A DNA stretch of 64,000 bases from an uncultured Bacteroidia bacterium (GTDB lineage: Bacteria; Bacteroidota; Bacteroidia; Bacteroidales; ML635J-15): the NCBI GenBank assembly GCA_902776565.1, contig CACYQN010000012.1, forward strand, positions 155,027 to 219,026, written 5' to 3'. The notes below the pieces were generated by a model. It did not search any database. It had not been told where the DNA came from and saw nothing but the letters and a program-made list of their open reading frames with translations. Position numbers and translations under genes: made by a program. Each line of letters begins with the position of its first letter. Within the stretch, counting starts at the first letter, position 1. Shown here piece after piece: positions 38,559 through 46,136 of this stretch.

Positions 38559-39959
38559 ATGTTGAAGCAAAAGCACACATACGGGACAATCGCACGCAAT
38601 CTGCTGCGCTGGAAAAACAACCTGCGCAACAAAAGCCTTGTCGGACAGGACATTGATGATGAGAAATTCCGCAGTAACCTAATGGAATACAATATTCAGC
38701 GTCAACTTGGCTACGACCCCACCGTATGCCATGTCCCGATGCGAAGCCTGTATTTCGGTTTTGGCGGAATAGTAACAGCCTGCTGCTTCAACCGCCACTA
38801 TGAACTTGGAAGGTTTCCTGAAAATACAATCGAGGAGATAATAAACGGTGAAAAACGCAAACTTTTGCAGCAACATCTGGACAAAACCGACTTTTCTCTA
38901 GGGTGCAAGTTCTGCAAGGATATGATTTACAGCGGTGACTATATGTCGGTTGGCGCACGCTTCGCAGATATATTTCCGCCACAAGGAGCAATGCCTTCCG
39001 AGATGGTTTTCGAACTTGACAACACATGCAACCTGCGATGCAAAATGTGCAACGCAAAATTTTCGTCGGCACACGATGAAGGCAGACGCACAGTTGCACC
39101 ATACGACAACGAGGATTTCATAAACCAGCTAAAACCATTCGTCCCTCATCTTGTAGAAACCAAATTTCTCGGTGGCGAGCCATTTTTAAGCGACATTTAT
39201 CCCAAAATATGGGAACTTATAATCGAACTTAACCCCAAATGCAAGATTCGCGTACAGAGCAACGGAACAATACTTAATGACAAACTCAAGGACATCCTCA
39301 AGCGTGGCAACTTCCAGATAGGACTGTCAATAGACACGCTGAATCCGGAGCGTTACGCGACAATCAGGAATGGAGCAAAAATCGAAAAGACATTGGTAAA
39401 CCTTGAATTTTTCAAAAAAATAAGTCGCAAGAATGGTGAAAACATGAGCATTTCCGTCTGCCCGATGAAGGAAAACCGCTTCGATATTCCAGAGTTGGTA
39501 AAATTCTGCAACGACAATGATATTTTCATCTACTTCAACGACGTAAGCACCGAAGGCTACACACTTGGAGAACTCTCGGAACAGGAACTTGACGAACTTG
39601 CAACATTTTACAAGGGAAGCGCTCCTAAGGCAAACAACTCAATATCAAGGTATAACGGCAAGGTCTTTTCAAATCTAATAAGAAAAGTGGAATATCTTAA
39701 GGAATGCGCAGTGCGCAAAAGATACAAGGACGAAAAAATTCCTTATACACGTATCGAACTCGAAAGGAAAATTGCAGAGATTATGTCGGAGAACCCTAAT
39801 TTCAGATACGACAATGCCATTTTTCTCCGTATCCCCGAGAAATTCAATGTAAAGCGCAGGATAATCGACGGTATGAATATTCAGCAATTAAACAGTTTCT
39901 TCGAAATGTCAGCAGAGGAACAAAGCAAATTTATTAATGATAATTTCAGTAACAAGTAA
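38559..39959 (+). CDS. Radical SAM protein with N-terminal twitch/SPASM-like segment
   Basis: 466 residues. The radical SAM cluster motif CNLRCKMC supplies Cys157, Cys161 and Cys164 for the 4Fe-4S cluster, followed by FLGGEPFLS (GGE, SAM binding) and IQIGLSIDTLNPE-type strands. Upstream, MRSLYFGFGGIVTACCFNRH, LGRF, EEIINGEKRKLL and GCKFCKDM form a twitch/SPASM-like region placed before the radical SAM barrel, as in 'twitch domain-containing radical SAM' proteins; SPASM is usually C-terminal. Its extra cysteines (75, 76, 116, 119) could hold an auxiliary cluster. Product unknown. The gene is 12 bp ahead of a NeuD-like gene, so they probably act together. Confidence 0.85.
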   Translation: MLKQKHTYGTIARNLLRWKNNLRNKSLVGQDIDDEKFRSNLMEYNIQRQLGYDPTVCHVPMRSLYFGFGGIVTACCFNRHYELGRFPENTIEEIINGEKRKLLQQHLDKTDFSLGCKFCKDMIYSGDYMSVGARFADIFPPQGAMPSEMVFELDNTCNLRCKMCNAKFSSAHDEGRRTVAPYDNEDFINQLKPFVPHLVETKFLGGEPFLSDIYPKIWELIIELNPKCKIRVQSNGTILNDKLKDILKRGNFQIGLSIDTLNPERYATIRNGAKIEKTLVNLEFFKKISRKNGENMSISVCPMKENRFDIPELVKFCNDNDIFIYFNDVSTEGYTLGELSEQELDELATFYKGSAPKANNSISRYNGKVFSNLIRKVEYLKECAVRKRYKDEKIPYTRIELERKIAEIMSENPNFRYDNAIFLRIPEKFNVKRRIIDGMNIQQLNSFFEMSAEEQSKFINDNFSNK

Positions 39960-39971
39960 AACCAGACAATC

Positions 39972-40562
39972 ATGATTATTGCAGGTGCAGGTTCGGCAGG
40001 AATTGAAACATTCAGAATATATCTTTCTACAGGAAAGACCGATGTCGTTTTGTATGACGACAACCCAAACATCAACACAGGACTATTTGGTAATCACAAG
40101 ATTATCAGCAACGAAGAAGATTTGAGTGCAGAATTATCAAGAAATCCTGAGTTTTGTGTTACTGTAGGAAATCCAAGAATGCGCGAAAAACTTTTCAATA
40201 AACTACTTGCCCTAGGCGGTGTTCCTACCAACATAATGAATGAGAACCTCTTCTACAAAATATCGGATATTCCGCAAAACGGCACGGTCATTCAACCAGG
40301 AGTAAACATATCGTATGGTTTAGAAATAGGGAAATCGTGCCTGATACATGCAAATTCCACAATTGGCCACAAAGTAAAAATCGGAAATTTTGTAAACATC
40401 GGACCATTATGCAGCATCATTGGACCTTGCGAAATCGGTGATTTTTCGTACATTGGTGCAGGAAGTACTATTCTACCCCATCATAAGATAGGGCATCATG
40501 CTCTTGTTTCCGCAGGTCGCGTTCTTAATCGTGACCTTGCTGACTTTGAAACTTTCGAGTAA
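39972..40562 (+). CDS. NeuD/PglD-like sugar O/N-acyltransferase (left-handed beta-helix)
   Basis: 196 residues. The N-terminal Rossmann-like strand IIAGAGSAGIETF with YDDNP is the PglN-type domain that binds the nucleotide sugar in NeuD/PglD enzymes. From about residue 100, hexapeptide repeats (GVNISYGLEIGKSCLIHANS, IGHKVKIGNFVNIG, IGDFSYIGAGSTILPHHKIG) form the left-handed beta-helix, with the likely catalytic His in STIGH. It transfers an acetyl or other acyl group from CoA to an amino- or hydroxy-sugar. It is encoded 12 bp after the radical SAM gene and convergent, 3 bp apart, with a FabL-like gene. Confidence 0.85.
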   Translation: MIIAGAGSAGIETFRIYLSTGKTDVVLYDDNPNINTGLFGNHKIISNEEDLSAELSRNPEFCVTVGNPRMREKLFNKLLALGGVPTNIMNENLFYKISDIPQNGTVIQPGVNISYGLEIGKSCLIHANSTIGHKVKIGNFVNIGPLCSIIGPCEIGDFSYIGAGSTILPHHKIGHHALVSAGRVLNRDLADFETFE

Positions 40563-40565
40563 AAA

Positions 40566-41294
40566 TCATACATCAACAACTTGTCCCGAAATAAATTCTT
40601 TGCTCCGTATTATGTCCATCATTTTCTCAGCGACATTTTCTGGAGTACCGAACCTACAACCGCCTTTTTCTGCAAATCCAATAAAGTCCTCATAATTGCC
40701 AAGCACCCTGACGGCATTGGTATCCATTATTCCTGCCTTGAGAATATTCACGGAAATGTTATGCACGGAAAGTTCGTCGGCCATATATTTGCACAACACC
40801 TCAAGTCCTGCCTTTGCTACGCCATTGGCTGCATAATTTGGAAAAATTGTGCTTGCTCCCTCGCTTGAAAAACCAAATATGTGTGAATTCTCCTCCAAAA
40901 TCCCATTTTCGAGCAAAACCTGCGTCCAACTTGCAAACGACACACACATTGAATTGAAAGTGTACATGAACGAATCCGCATTCAAGATTCTGTCTCCCGA
41001 AAAAATATTTCCTATATTCCCATCGGCGATAGCGTGAACGAAGCAGTTCACACGAATGTCGCGCAATTCGTCGCAAACCTTTGCCATACATTCAGGCGTT
41101 GTTGCATTTCCCTTTATATCAATAACATTGACACCTTTTTTTTCAAGTTCAAGTACTTTGTGTTTGTTTTCTTCCGCTTTTGCCCTTCTACCTCGATGAA
41201 CAATAACAATGTCGTAACCATTTTTTGCAAGAATGCTTGCACAAGCATACCCTACTCCACCAAATCCACCTAATATCAATGCTGTTTTCTTCAT
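40566..41294 (-). CDS. SDR-family reductase, FabL-like (enoyl-ACP reductase III type)
   Basis: 242 residues. Rossmann motif LILGGFGGVGYA. The catalytic pair is Tyr154 and Lys161 in NYAANGVAKAGLE, spaced YX6K as in enoyl-ACP reductases (FabI/FabL) rather than YX3K as in FabG. The block ELSVHNISVNILKAGIMDTN (FabL: iVNaVSgGxiDTdA) and the ending SGQVVDV also recall Bacillus FabL. It lacks the final DGG segment, ending at VVDV. It may reduce enoyl- or ketoacyl-ACP. Last of three genes (FabZ-like, ketosynthase, this one), 3 bp after the ketosynthase. Enzyme class is firm; enoyl specificity is inferred. Confidence 0.78.
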   Translation of the reverse strand: MKKTALILGGFGGVGYACASILAKNGYDIVIVHRGRRAKAEENKHKVLELEKKGVNVIDIKGNATTPECMAKVCDELRDIRVNCFVHAIADGNIGNIFSGDRILNADSFMYTFNSMCVSFASWTQVLLENGILEENSHIFGFSSEGASTIFPNYAANGVAKAGLEVLCKYMADELSVHNISVNILKAGIMDTNAVRVLGNYEDFIGFAEKGGCRFGTPENVAEKMMDIIRSKEFISGQVVDV

Positions 41295-41297
41295 TTT

Positions 41298-42566
41298 CTA
41301 CCTATATTTTTTCAAAACCAAACAAGCATTCACATCACCAAAACCGAAACTTGCCTTTGCTGCATATTCCATATCAACATTTTCAATAGTTTGCTGCGGA
41401 ATTTTTGCAGAATCGTAAATCTTAGCAATCTCAGCATGAAGTGGCAGGCAATTTCGGGAAACATGCACAAATTTCTGATGCATTTGCAATACCGTAGCAA
41501 TAGTTTCTATTGCGCCAGCCGCTCCAAGTGCATGACCAATAAGCGATTTGGTGGAATTTATGTATGGAAAATCGTTTCTCAAATTAAGCGCACGACACCA
41601 GTTAGCCACTTCCAGCGGGTCGGCCATAGTACCAGTAAGATGTCCGTTTATATACGAAATATCCGCTGGGCATATTTCCGCCATTTTCAAGGAATTCTGA
41701 ATACATTCGACCGCTTTTTGCGAGTTCGGAGAAGTCATACTGCCACCATTTCGCTGTCCACCCGAATTCACGCAAGCACTAGCAATTTCGGCATAAATCT
41801 TTGCTCCACGCGACTTGGCATGCTCCATACTCTCAACGACCAAGATTCCTGCACCTGCAGATGGCACAAAACCACTCGCATTTTCGTTCATCGGACGGCT
41901 TGCCGACTGCGGATTGTCGTTCCCATTGCGGCATAGCAAACGCATTGAATCGAATCCTGCCCACACATACGGTGAATCGGGGTCACAACCACCAGCCACG
42001 ACAACATCAGCAATCCCACTGGAAATCAAGTCGTAAGCCCTAACAATTGCCTCGGCACCAGATGCACACGCCGACGACACAGATTCAACCTTGCACGAAG
42101 CGCCTAGCAATCCCGACAAGAATGCCGCCGGTCCACTATGCATAGTGTTGGAAACAAACCAGCTACCCAATCTTTTCACTCGACCTTCATCTATCAGCAC
42201 CTTCATACGCGCAAAATAGTCGTAACCGGCACATGTACTTCCAACAACGACAGCCAACCTATCATCGGTAGCATTCGACAACATGTCGGGAATCACAAAT
42301 CCAGCATCCTGCCAAGCATCAATGCAAGCCGATAGTGCATACTTAATAGACTTGTCGCCATATTCTGGCAAAAATTTATCTATCAAATCATTATGCTGAA
42401 TCGGCTTTGGAATGCCAGCGACCCGGCAGACAAAATTTTTCTCTTCCAGTTCCTGCGAATACGAAATCCCTGAATCACCGTTACACAATGACTTTGCAAA
42501 ATCAGAAATGTTTGACCCGATGGGGCTAACAACGCCCATACCCGTAATTACCACCCTATTTTTCAT
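41298..42566 (-). CDS. Beta-ketoacyl-ACP synthase (FabF/KAS II-like)
   Basis: 422 residues from ATG 42566 (MKNRVVITGMGVVSPIG). The catalytic triad is visible: Cys167 in VSSACASGAEA, His309 in INGHLTGTMADPLE, and His345 with Lys340 in STKSLIGHALGAAGA. It condenses an acyl primer with malonyl-ACP to lengthen an acyl or polyketide chain by two carbons. The HxTGTMADPLE variant of the usual HGTGTxxND marks it as divergent from housekeeping FabF, suiting a specialised pathway. The start overlaps the FabZ-like gene by 11 bp; the FabL-like gene follows after 3 bp. Confidence 0.9.
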   Translation of the reverse strand: MKNRVVITGMGVVSPIGSNISDFAKSLCNGDSGISYSQELEEKNFVCRVAGIPKPIQHNDLIDKFLPEYGDKSIKYALSACIDAWQDAGFVIPDMLSNATDDRLAVVVGSTCAGYDYFARMKVLIDEGRVKRLGSWFVSNTMHSGPAAFLSGLLGASCKVESVSSACASGAEAIVRAYDLISSGIADVVVAGGCDPDSPYVWAGFDSMRLLCRNGNDNPQSASRPMNENASGFVPSAGAGILVVESMEHAKSRGAKIYAEIASACVNSGGQRNGGSMTSPNSQKAVECIQNSLKMAEICPADISYINGHLTGTMADPLEVANWCRALNLRNDFPYINSTKSLIGHALGAAGAIETIATVLQMHQKFVHVSRNCLPLHAEIAKIYDSAKIPQQTIENVDMEYAAKASFGFGDVNACLVLKKYR

Positions 42567-43020
42567 TTTCAACAAATTTTAGGTGGGCAACAGCATGTAC
42601 ACATTCCTCGCCGCTTGAATTTCTCAACAAGATATCAGATTTCAGCACCCCAGCACGGTAATAAATTTTCGTTGCCTCAACAATAACCTTTTCCCCTTGT
42701 CCGACAGGCAAAAGAAACGAAGCCTGCACATTTGACAACGAGGGAGTCAACGCAACATTCTCACGCTCATATATTTTCTCAATGTACACAAGGTGCGCAA
42801 CAAGTCCAATCTGTCCCATACATTCCAAAAGCAAAACTCCTGGAGTGACGGGGTTATGCGGATAATGCGAAGCATAATACGGTGCATCGGCTCTAAAAGT
42901 ATAGTTCCCGACAATCCGATTTTCATCGACAAAGCTAATTTCGTCAACAAAACGAAAATCATCGCCGTAGGGCAGTTTCAAGATTATCTTGCGCGAAAGT
43001 TCATTCATAACCATAGTCAT
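42556..43020 (-). CDS. FabZ-like 3-hydroxyacyl-ACP dehydratase (hotdog fold)
   Basis: 154 residues. The FabZ/FabA signature HYPHNPVTPGVLLLECMGQ supplies His52 and Glu66, the dehydratase pair. Strands on either side fit a single hotdog domain. Removes water from 3-hydroxyacyl-ACP. First gene of a three-gene unit with ketosynthase and FabL-like reductase, which together could run condensation, dehydration and reduction; a keto-reductase and acyl carrier protein would have to come from elsewhere. Alternative ATGs at 43014 and 43008 are possible. A -7 box lies 13 bases upstream. Confidence 0.87.
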   Translation of the reverse strand: MTMVMNELSRKIILKLPYGDDFRFVDEISFVDENRIVGNYTFRADAPYYASHYPHNPVTPGVLLLECMGQIGLVAHLVYIEKIYERENVALTPSLSNVQASFLLPVGQGEKVIVEATKIYYRAGVLKSDILLRNSSGEECVHAVAHLKFVENEK

Positions 43021-43033
43021 GATAACGACCTAA

Positions 43034-43041
43034 CAAAAATA
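43034..43041 (-). promoter_or_regulatory. -7 box of the FabZ-like/ketosynthase/FabL-like unit
   Basis: TATTTTTG on the minus strand, 13 bases before ATG 43020. Confidence 0.6.
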
Positions 43042-43107
43042 CAACATTTCCGACAATGCACACGCCATAAAATTCAACTTTTATTTTTCGCAATACTGAA
43101 AAAACTA

Positions 43108-43115
43108 TACTTTTG
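43108..43115 (+). promoter_or_regulatory. -7 box of the response regulator gene
   Basis: TACTTTTG, 21 bases before ATG 43137; it rules out the upstream in-frame start at 43113. Confidence 0.6.
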
Positions 43116-43136
43116 CATTGTACAAACACTAACCTA

Positions 43137-43490
43137 ATGAACAAAGGCACGATTTTAGTTGTCGATGATGAGCCCATTAACTTCAAGTTGCTAAATGCAA
43201 TCTTGAAACGTGAAGGATACGCTGTTGAGTATGCCGACAGCGGTTGCCGTGCAGTTGATATGGCGAGCAAGTCTGATTATTGTATGATAATTATGGACTT
43301 AAAAATGCCCGATATGAACGGAATCGAAGCAACAAGACGTATAAAAAAGGTCAAGCACGACATCAACATAATAGCATCGTCAGCCATAAACAATATGGAA
43401 CACAACGAATATGTGCTGTTCAACGATTTCCTGTCAAAGCCAATAAATCGCGGGCAACTATTGGAAATTGTCGAGAAGTACGCAAAATAG
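43137..43490 (+). CDS. Single-domain response regulator (receiver only)
   Basis: 117 residues from ATG 43137 (MNKGTILVVDDEP). Receiver-domain residues: acidic pair Asp10/Asp11, phospho-acceptor Asp54 in MDLKMPDMNG, Ser81 region, and Lys101 in FLSKP. There is no output domain, so it would act by protein contact or as a phosphate sink, CheY/Spo0F style. It is similar to receivers cut from hybrid kinases (ILVVDDEPINFKLLNAIL). No histidine kinase is adjacent. It is divergent from the fatty-acid mini-cluster and upstream of era, which has its own promoter. Confidence 0.9.
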   Translation: MNKGTILVVDDEPINFKLLNAILKREGYAVEYADSGCRAVDMASKSDYCMIIMDLKMPDMNGIEATRRIKKVKHDINIIASSAINNMEHNEYVLFNDFLSKPINRGQLLEIVEKYAK

Positions 43491-43493
43491 AAT

Positions 43494-43501
43494 TATATTT
43501 G
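43494..43501 (+). promoter_or_regulatory. -7 box of era
   Basis: TATATTTG directly after the response regulator stop, 17 bases before ATG 43519; supports that start over the 43468 ORF start. Confidence 0.6.
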
Positions 43502-43518
43502 TCCCCAAAAACAAAAGT

Positions 43519-44397
43519 ATGCATCGTTCTGGATTTGTAAACATTATTGGCAACCCGAATGTCGGAAAGTCAACGCTTATGAATGCCCTAGTTGGCGAAA
43601 GGATTTCTATAATCACCTCAAAATCACAGACTACGCGCCATAGAATTCTCGGCATAGTCAACGGCGACGACTTCCAGATTGTGTATAGCGACACTCCCGG
43701 AATCATAAAACCCAACTACAAGCTGCAGGAAAAGATGATGGACTTCGTTTCCGTTTCGTTCGACGATGCAGATGTATTTCTGTATGTGACCGATGTGGTT
43801 GAGTCTGCCGAGAAAAATGCGGAATACATCGAACGGCTTAGCAAAGTGAAAATTCCAGTGCTCTGCCTCATAAACAAGATAGACCTTGTTAGTAATGAAG
43901 AAGTTGAAAACCTACGTCTCTTCTGGGAAAACCGTTTGCCAAACGCAAAGATTTTTGAAATTTCGGCACTCAACGGCACCAACCTTGACATCGTCTTCAA
44001 CGAAATAGTATCGCTGCTGCCCGAAGGTCCCGCTTGGTTCCCGAAAGACCAGCTTACCGACAAGACCGAAAGGTTCATCGTTTCGGAAATCATCCGCGAA
44101 AAGATTCTGCTAAACTACAAGAAGGAAATACCGTATTCGTGCGAAGTTGCAGTTGAAGAATTCAAGGAAAGTCCTGACATCATACGCATAAAGGCTGTAA
44201 TAATCGTCGAACGCCCGTCGCAGAAAGGCATTATCATTGGCAACAAGGGAGCCTCGATAAAGAAAGTCGGAACGGAAGCCCGTATCGACATAGAGAAATT
44301 CTTCGGCAAGAAGGTTTTCCTTGAAACTTTTGTCAAGGTAGAAAAGGACTGGCGAAACAACGATAGGGATTTAAGCAGATTCGGATACAATATTTAG
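43519..44397 (+). CDS. era: GTPase Era
   Basis: 292 residues from ATG 43519 (MHRSGFVNIIGNPNVGKSTL). GTPase motifs: G1 GNPNVGKST, G2 region KSQTTRHRI, G3 DTPG, G4 NKID, G5 SAL. The C-terminal KH domain includes IIVERPSQKGIIIGNKGASI. It assists 16S rRNA 3'-end maturation and 30S assembly. The gene is followed by a repeat array without a clear terminator. Confidence 0.97.
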   Translation: MHRSGFVNIIGNPNVGKSTLMNALVGERISIITSKSQTTRHRILGIVNGDDFQIVYSDTPGIIKPNYKLQEKMMDFVSVSFDDADVFLYVTDVVESAEKNAEYIERLSKVKIPVLCLINKIDLVSNEEVENLRLFWENRLPNAKIFEISALNGTNLDIVFNEIVSLLPEGPAWFPKDQLTDKTERFIVSEIIREKILLNYKKEIPYSCEVAVEEFKESPDIIRIKAVIIVERPSQKGIIIGNKGASIKKVGTEARIDIEKFFGKKVFLETFVKVEKDWRNNDRDLSRFGYNI

Positions 44398-44600
44398 GGC
44401 TTCGCCTGTTTATATGCCTACGGCGTTTATATGTTTAGCTTACGCTGAGCTAAAGGTTAACTTCGTTGAGGGCTACGCCGTTCACGTTTCAATGGCTGAC
44501 GCCGTTTGAGTGTTTAAGAGTTCAAAGGTTTGATGCCTGCGGCGTTTAAAGATTTAGCTTATGCTGAGCTAAAGGTCGAGAATTTGAAACTATTAAACCA
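44398..44600. repeat. Array of mini-hairpins and inverted words
   Basis: Units such as TATGCCTACGGCGTTTA, TTTAGCTTACGCTGAGCTAA, GAGGGCTACGCCGTT, AATGGCTGACGCCGTTTGA and GATGCCTGCGGCGTTTAAA follow one another, each with a 3-5 bp stem. GAGCTAAAGGT occurs twice (44447-44457, 44566-44576) and, inverted, twice in element B. No ORF or terminator recognised. The rest to 44676 is AT-rich, with GAAACNTTNGAAAC words. Confidence 0.65.
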
Positions 44601-44676
44601 GAAACCTTTCGTTTTTGCATCTTGTCAGCAACGTAGAAACATTGAAACTTAGAAACTTTCAAACCGACGTAGTCCT

Positions 44677-45363
44677 CTACACTCTCCCCTTATCATGATA
44701 GCTATAGTAGTCCTTGCCGTTGCTGCTTATTATCACGTGGTCAACAAACCTAATTTTCATCAACGAACAAGCCTTGCTCAGATTGTTTGTCAGTTCGTCG
44801 TCCTGACGGCTTGGCGTCAGACTGCCAGAGGGATGATTGTGAACTAGCGCGACAGCAGTTGCATTCAACTTCAATGCTTCTGCAACAAGAAACCTTATAT
44901 CGACCAGCGTAGTATCAATACCACCGATGCCGATATTCACAAGCCTAATCAATCTGTTCGAGGTATTGAGATACAAGGCGTATGCATATTCGCGGGTCTC
45001 GTCAACGACCTTCGACACCACTGCCTTAAAAATATCTTCGCTTCCAAGGATTTGCTCCGCTACAACATTTTCGCGTCTTCGAACAAGTTCCACCGCCGCC
45101 GCTATAGTCGTTGCCTTGGCTTCACCTATGGCCTCATACTTCAACAAGTCGCTGTATGTCAAGCGACACAGATTGTCAACCTTATTTTCGCAGTCGTCAA
45201 GAATCTCTCGCGCAACATCAAGTGCACTTTTCCGCGTATTACCCGAGCCTATAAGTATCGCGAGCAACTCGGCTGATGTCAGCGACTTTGGCCCGAGGCT
45301 TATAAGTTTTTCGCGTGGACGTTCATCCTCCGACCAGTCCTTTATGCTTTTCCTATCGTTCAT
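44677..45363 (-). CDS. radC: RadC family protein (JAB/MPN domain)
   Basis: 228 residues. N-terminal helix-hairpin-helix region (SLTSAELLAILIGSG, YSDLLKYEAIGEAKATTIAA) and a C-terminal JAB1/MPN metalloprotease-like domain with the metal motif HNHPSGSLTPSRQD, matching the family's HNHPSGxxxPSxxD. Once linked to DNA repair, but the true function is unresolved. It lies downstream of rpsT on the same strand but beyond the rpsT terminator. Confidence 0.93.
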   Translation of the reverse strand: MNDRKSIKDWSEDERPREKLISLGPKSLTSAELLAILIGSGNTRKSALDVAREILDDCENKVDNLCRLTYSDLLKYEAIGEAKATTIAAAVELVRRRENVVAEQILGSEDIFKAVVSKVVDETREYAYALYLNTSNRLIRLVNIGIGGIDTTLVDIRFLVAEALKLNATAVALVHNHPSGSLTPSRQDDELTNNLSKACSLMKIRFVDHVIISSNGKDYYSYHDKGRV

Positions 45364-45374
45364 ACATGTGTAAA

Positions 45375-45406
45375 CAAAAAAACTGCTTCGCCCTAAAGCG
45401 AAACAG
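45375..45406 (-). terminator. Terminator of rpsT
   Basis: CTGTTTCGC and GCGAAGCAG pair (one mismatch) around TTTAGG, followed on the minus strand by seven T. Located 28 bp after the rpsT stop and 12 bp before the radC start. Confidence 0.75.
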
Positions 45407-45433
45407 CAACGTCTTAAATTCTGTTCAACCCAA

Positions 45434-45688
45434 TTATGATAATTGGTTGACGTGCTTTGTCAAAGAAGACTTGAGGTTAGCAGCCTTGTTGGCGTGGATG
45501 ACATTCTTCTTTGCCAATTTGTCCAACATTTTTGCAACCTTCGGAAGCATTTCCTGTGCCTCGGACTTAACCGACATAGCTCTCAATGCGCGAACAGCAT
45601 TACGCGATGTACGTGCATAAAACTTGTTGTGCAACCTTCTTGCTTCAATCTGTCTGATTCTCTTCTTTGCTGACTGATGATGTGCCAT
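45434..45688 (-). CDS. rpsT: 30S ribosomal protein S20
   Basis: 84 residues: MAHHQSAKKRIRQIEARRLH, all-helical and Lys/Arg-rich, ending HVNQLS. Binds 16S rRNA early in 30S assembly. Stand-alone gene with its own promoter and terminator, as is common for rpsT. Confidence 0.97.
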   Translation of the reverse strand: MAHHQSAKKRIRQIEARRLHNKFYARTSRNAVRALRAMSVKSEAQEMLPKVAKMLDKLAKKNVIHANKAANLKSSLTKHVNQLS

Positions 45689-45746
45689 ATTTTTACTTAA
45701 CTTTTAATTTATTTTTTACCTTTAATGTTCCAAAAATTTCGGACTG

Positions 45747-45775
45747 CAAAGATACTACTTTTTTCATCAATGCAA
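45747..45775 (-). promoter_or_regulatory. Promoter of rpsT
   Basis: Minus strand: -33 TTG (45773-45775), 18-bp spacer, -7 TATCTTTG (45747-45754); leader of about 55 bases. S20 often autoregulates translation, but no specific structure is evident here. Confidence 0.6.
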
Positions 45776-46136
45776 TCTTTTGGGGCAATATTTTTTTTCA
45801 AATGCGAATATAGCATATTAAATTCTGATTCTCAGGCATATATCATCTTACACAGAACAGACATACAGCATCACTCACCAACTTTCAACTCTTATTTCTA
45901 GGTTCCTGAGCGAAGTCGGAGGGCAACTTTTAACTACAAAAAATAGGCAACCTTTTCGCAAACCAAACGTTATCAAATCAGACCGCACATCAAAAATATT
46001 AAAAATATCTTGTCCATATTTTAAAATTTACTTAAATTGCGGTCGTTATAGGTGTAGTTTGTTTTTTGCTACCGCAAAACCAACACGCTGATTAACAATG
46101 TTTTATAAGATTATTTTTAACTAAAAATAATAACGT
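45776..46136. other. Intergenic region before the giant adhesin
   Basis: AT-rich, no ORF. A partial repeat CCTGAGCGAAGTCGGAGGG sits near 45904-45923, a decayed relative of the CCTGAGCGTAGTCGAAGGG repeat. No exact TAnnTTTG box is found for the giant gene; TAGTTTG near 46055 is one base short of the consensus, so its promoter may use another sigma factor. Confidence 0.5.
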
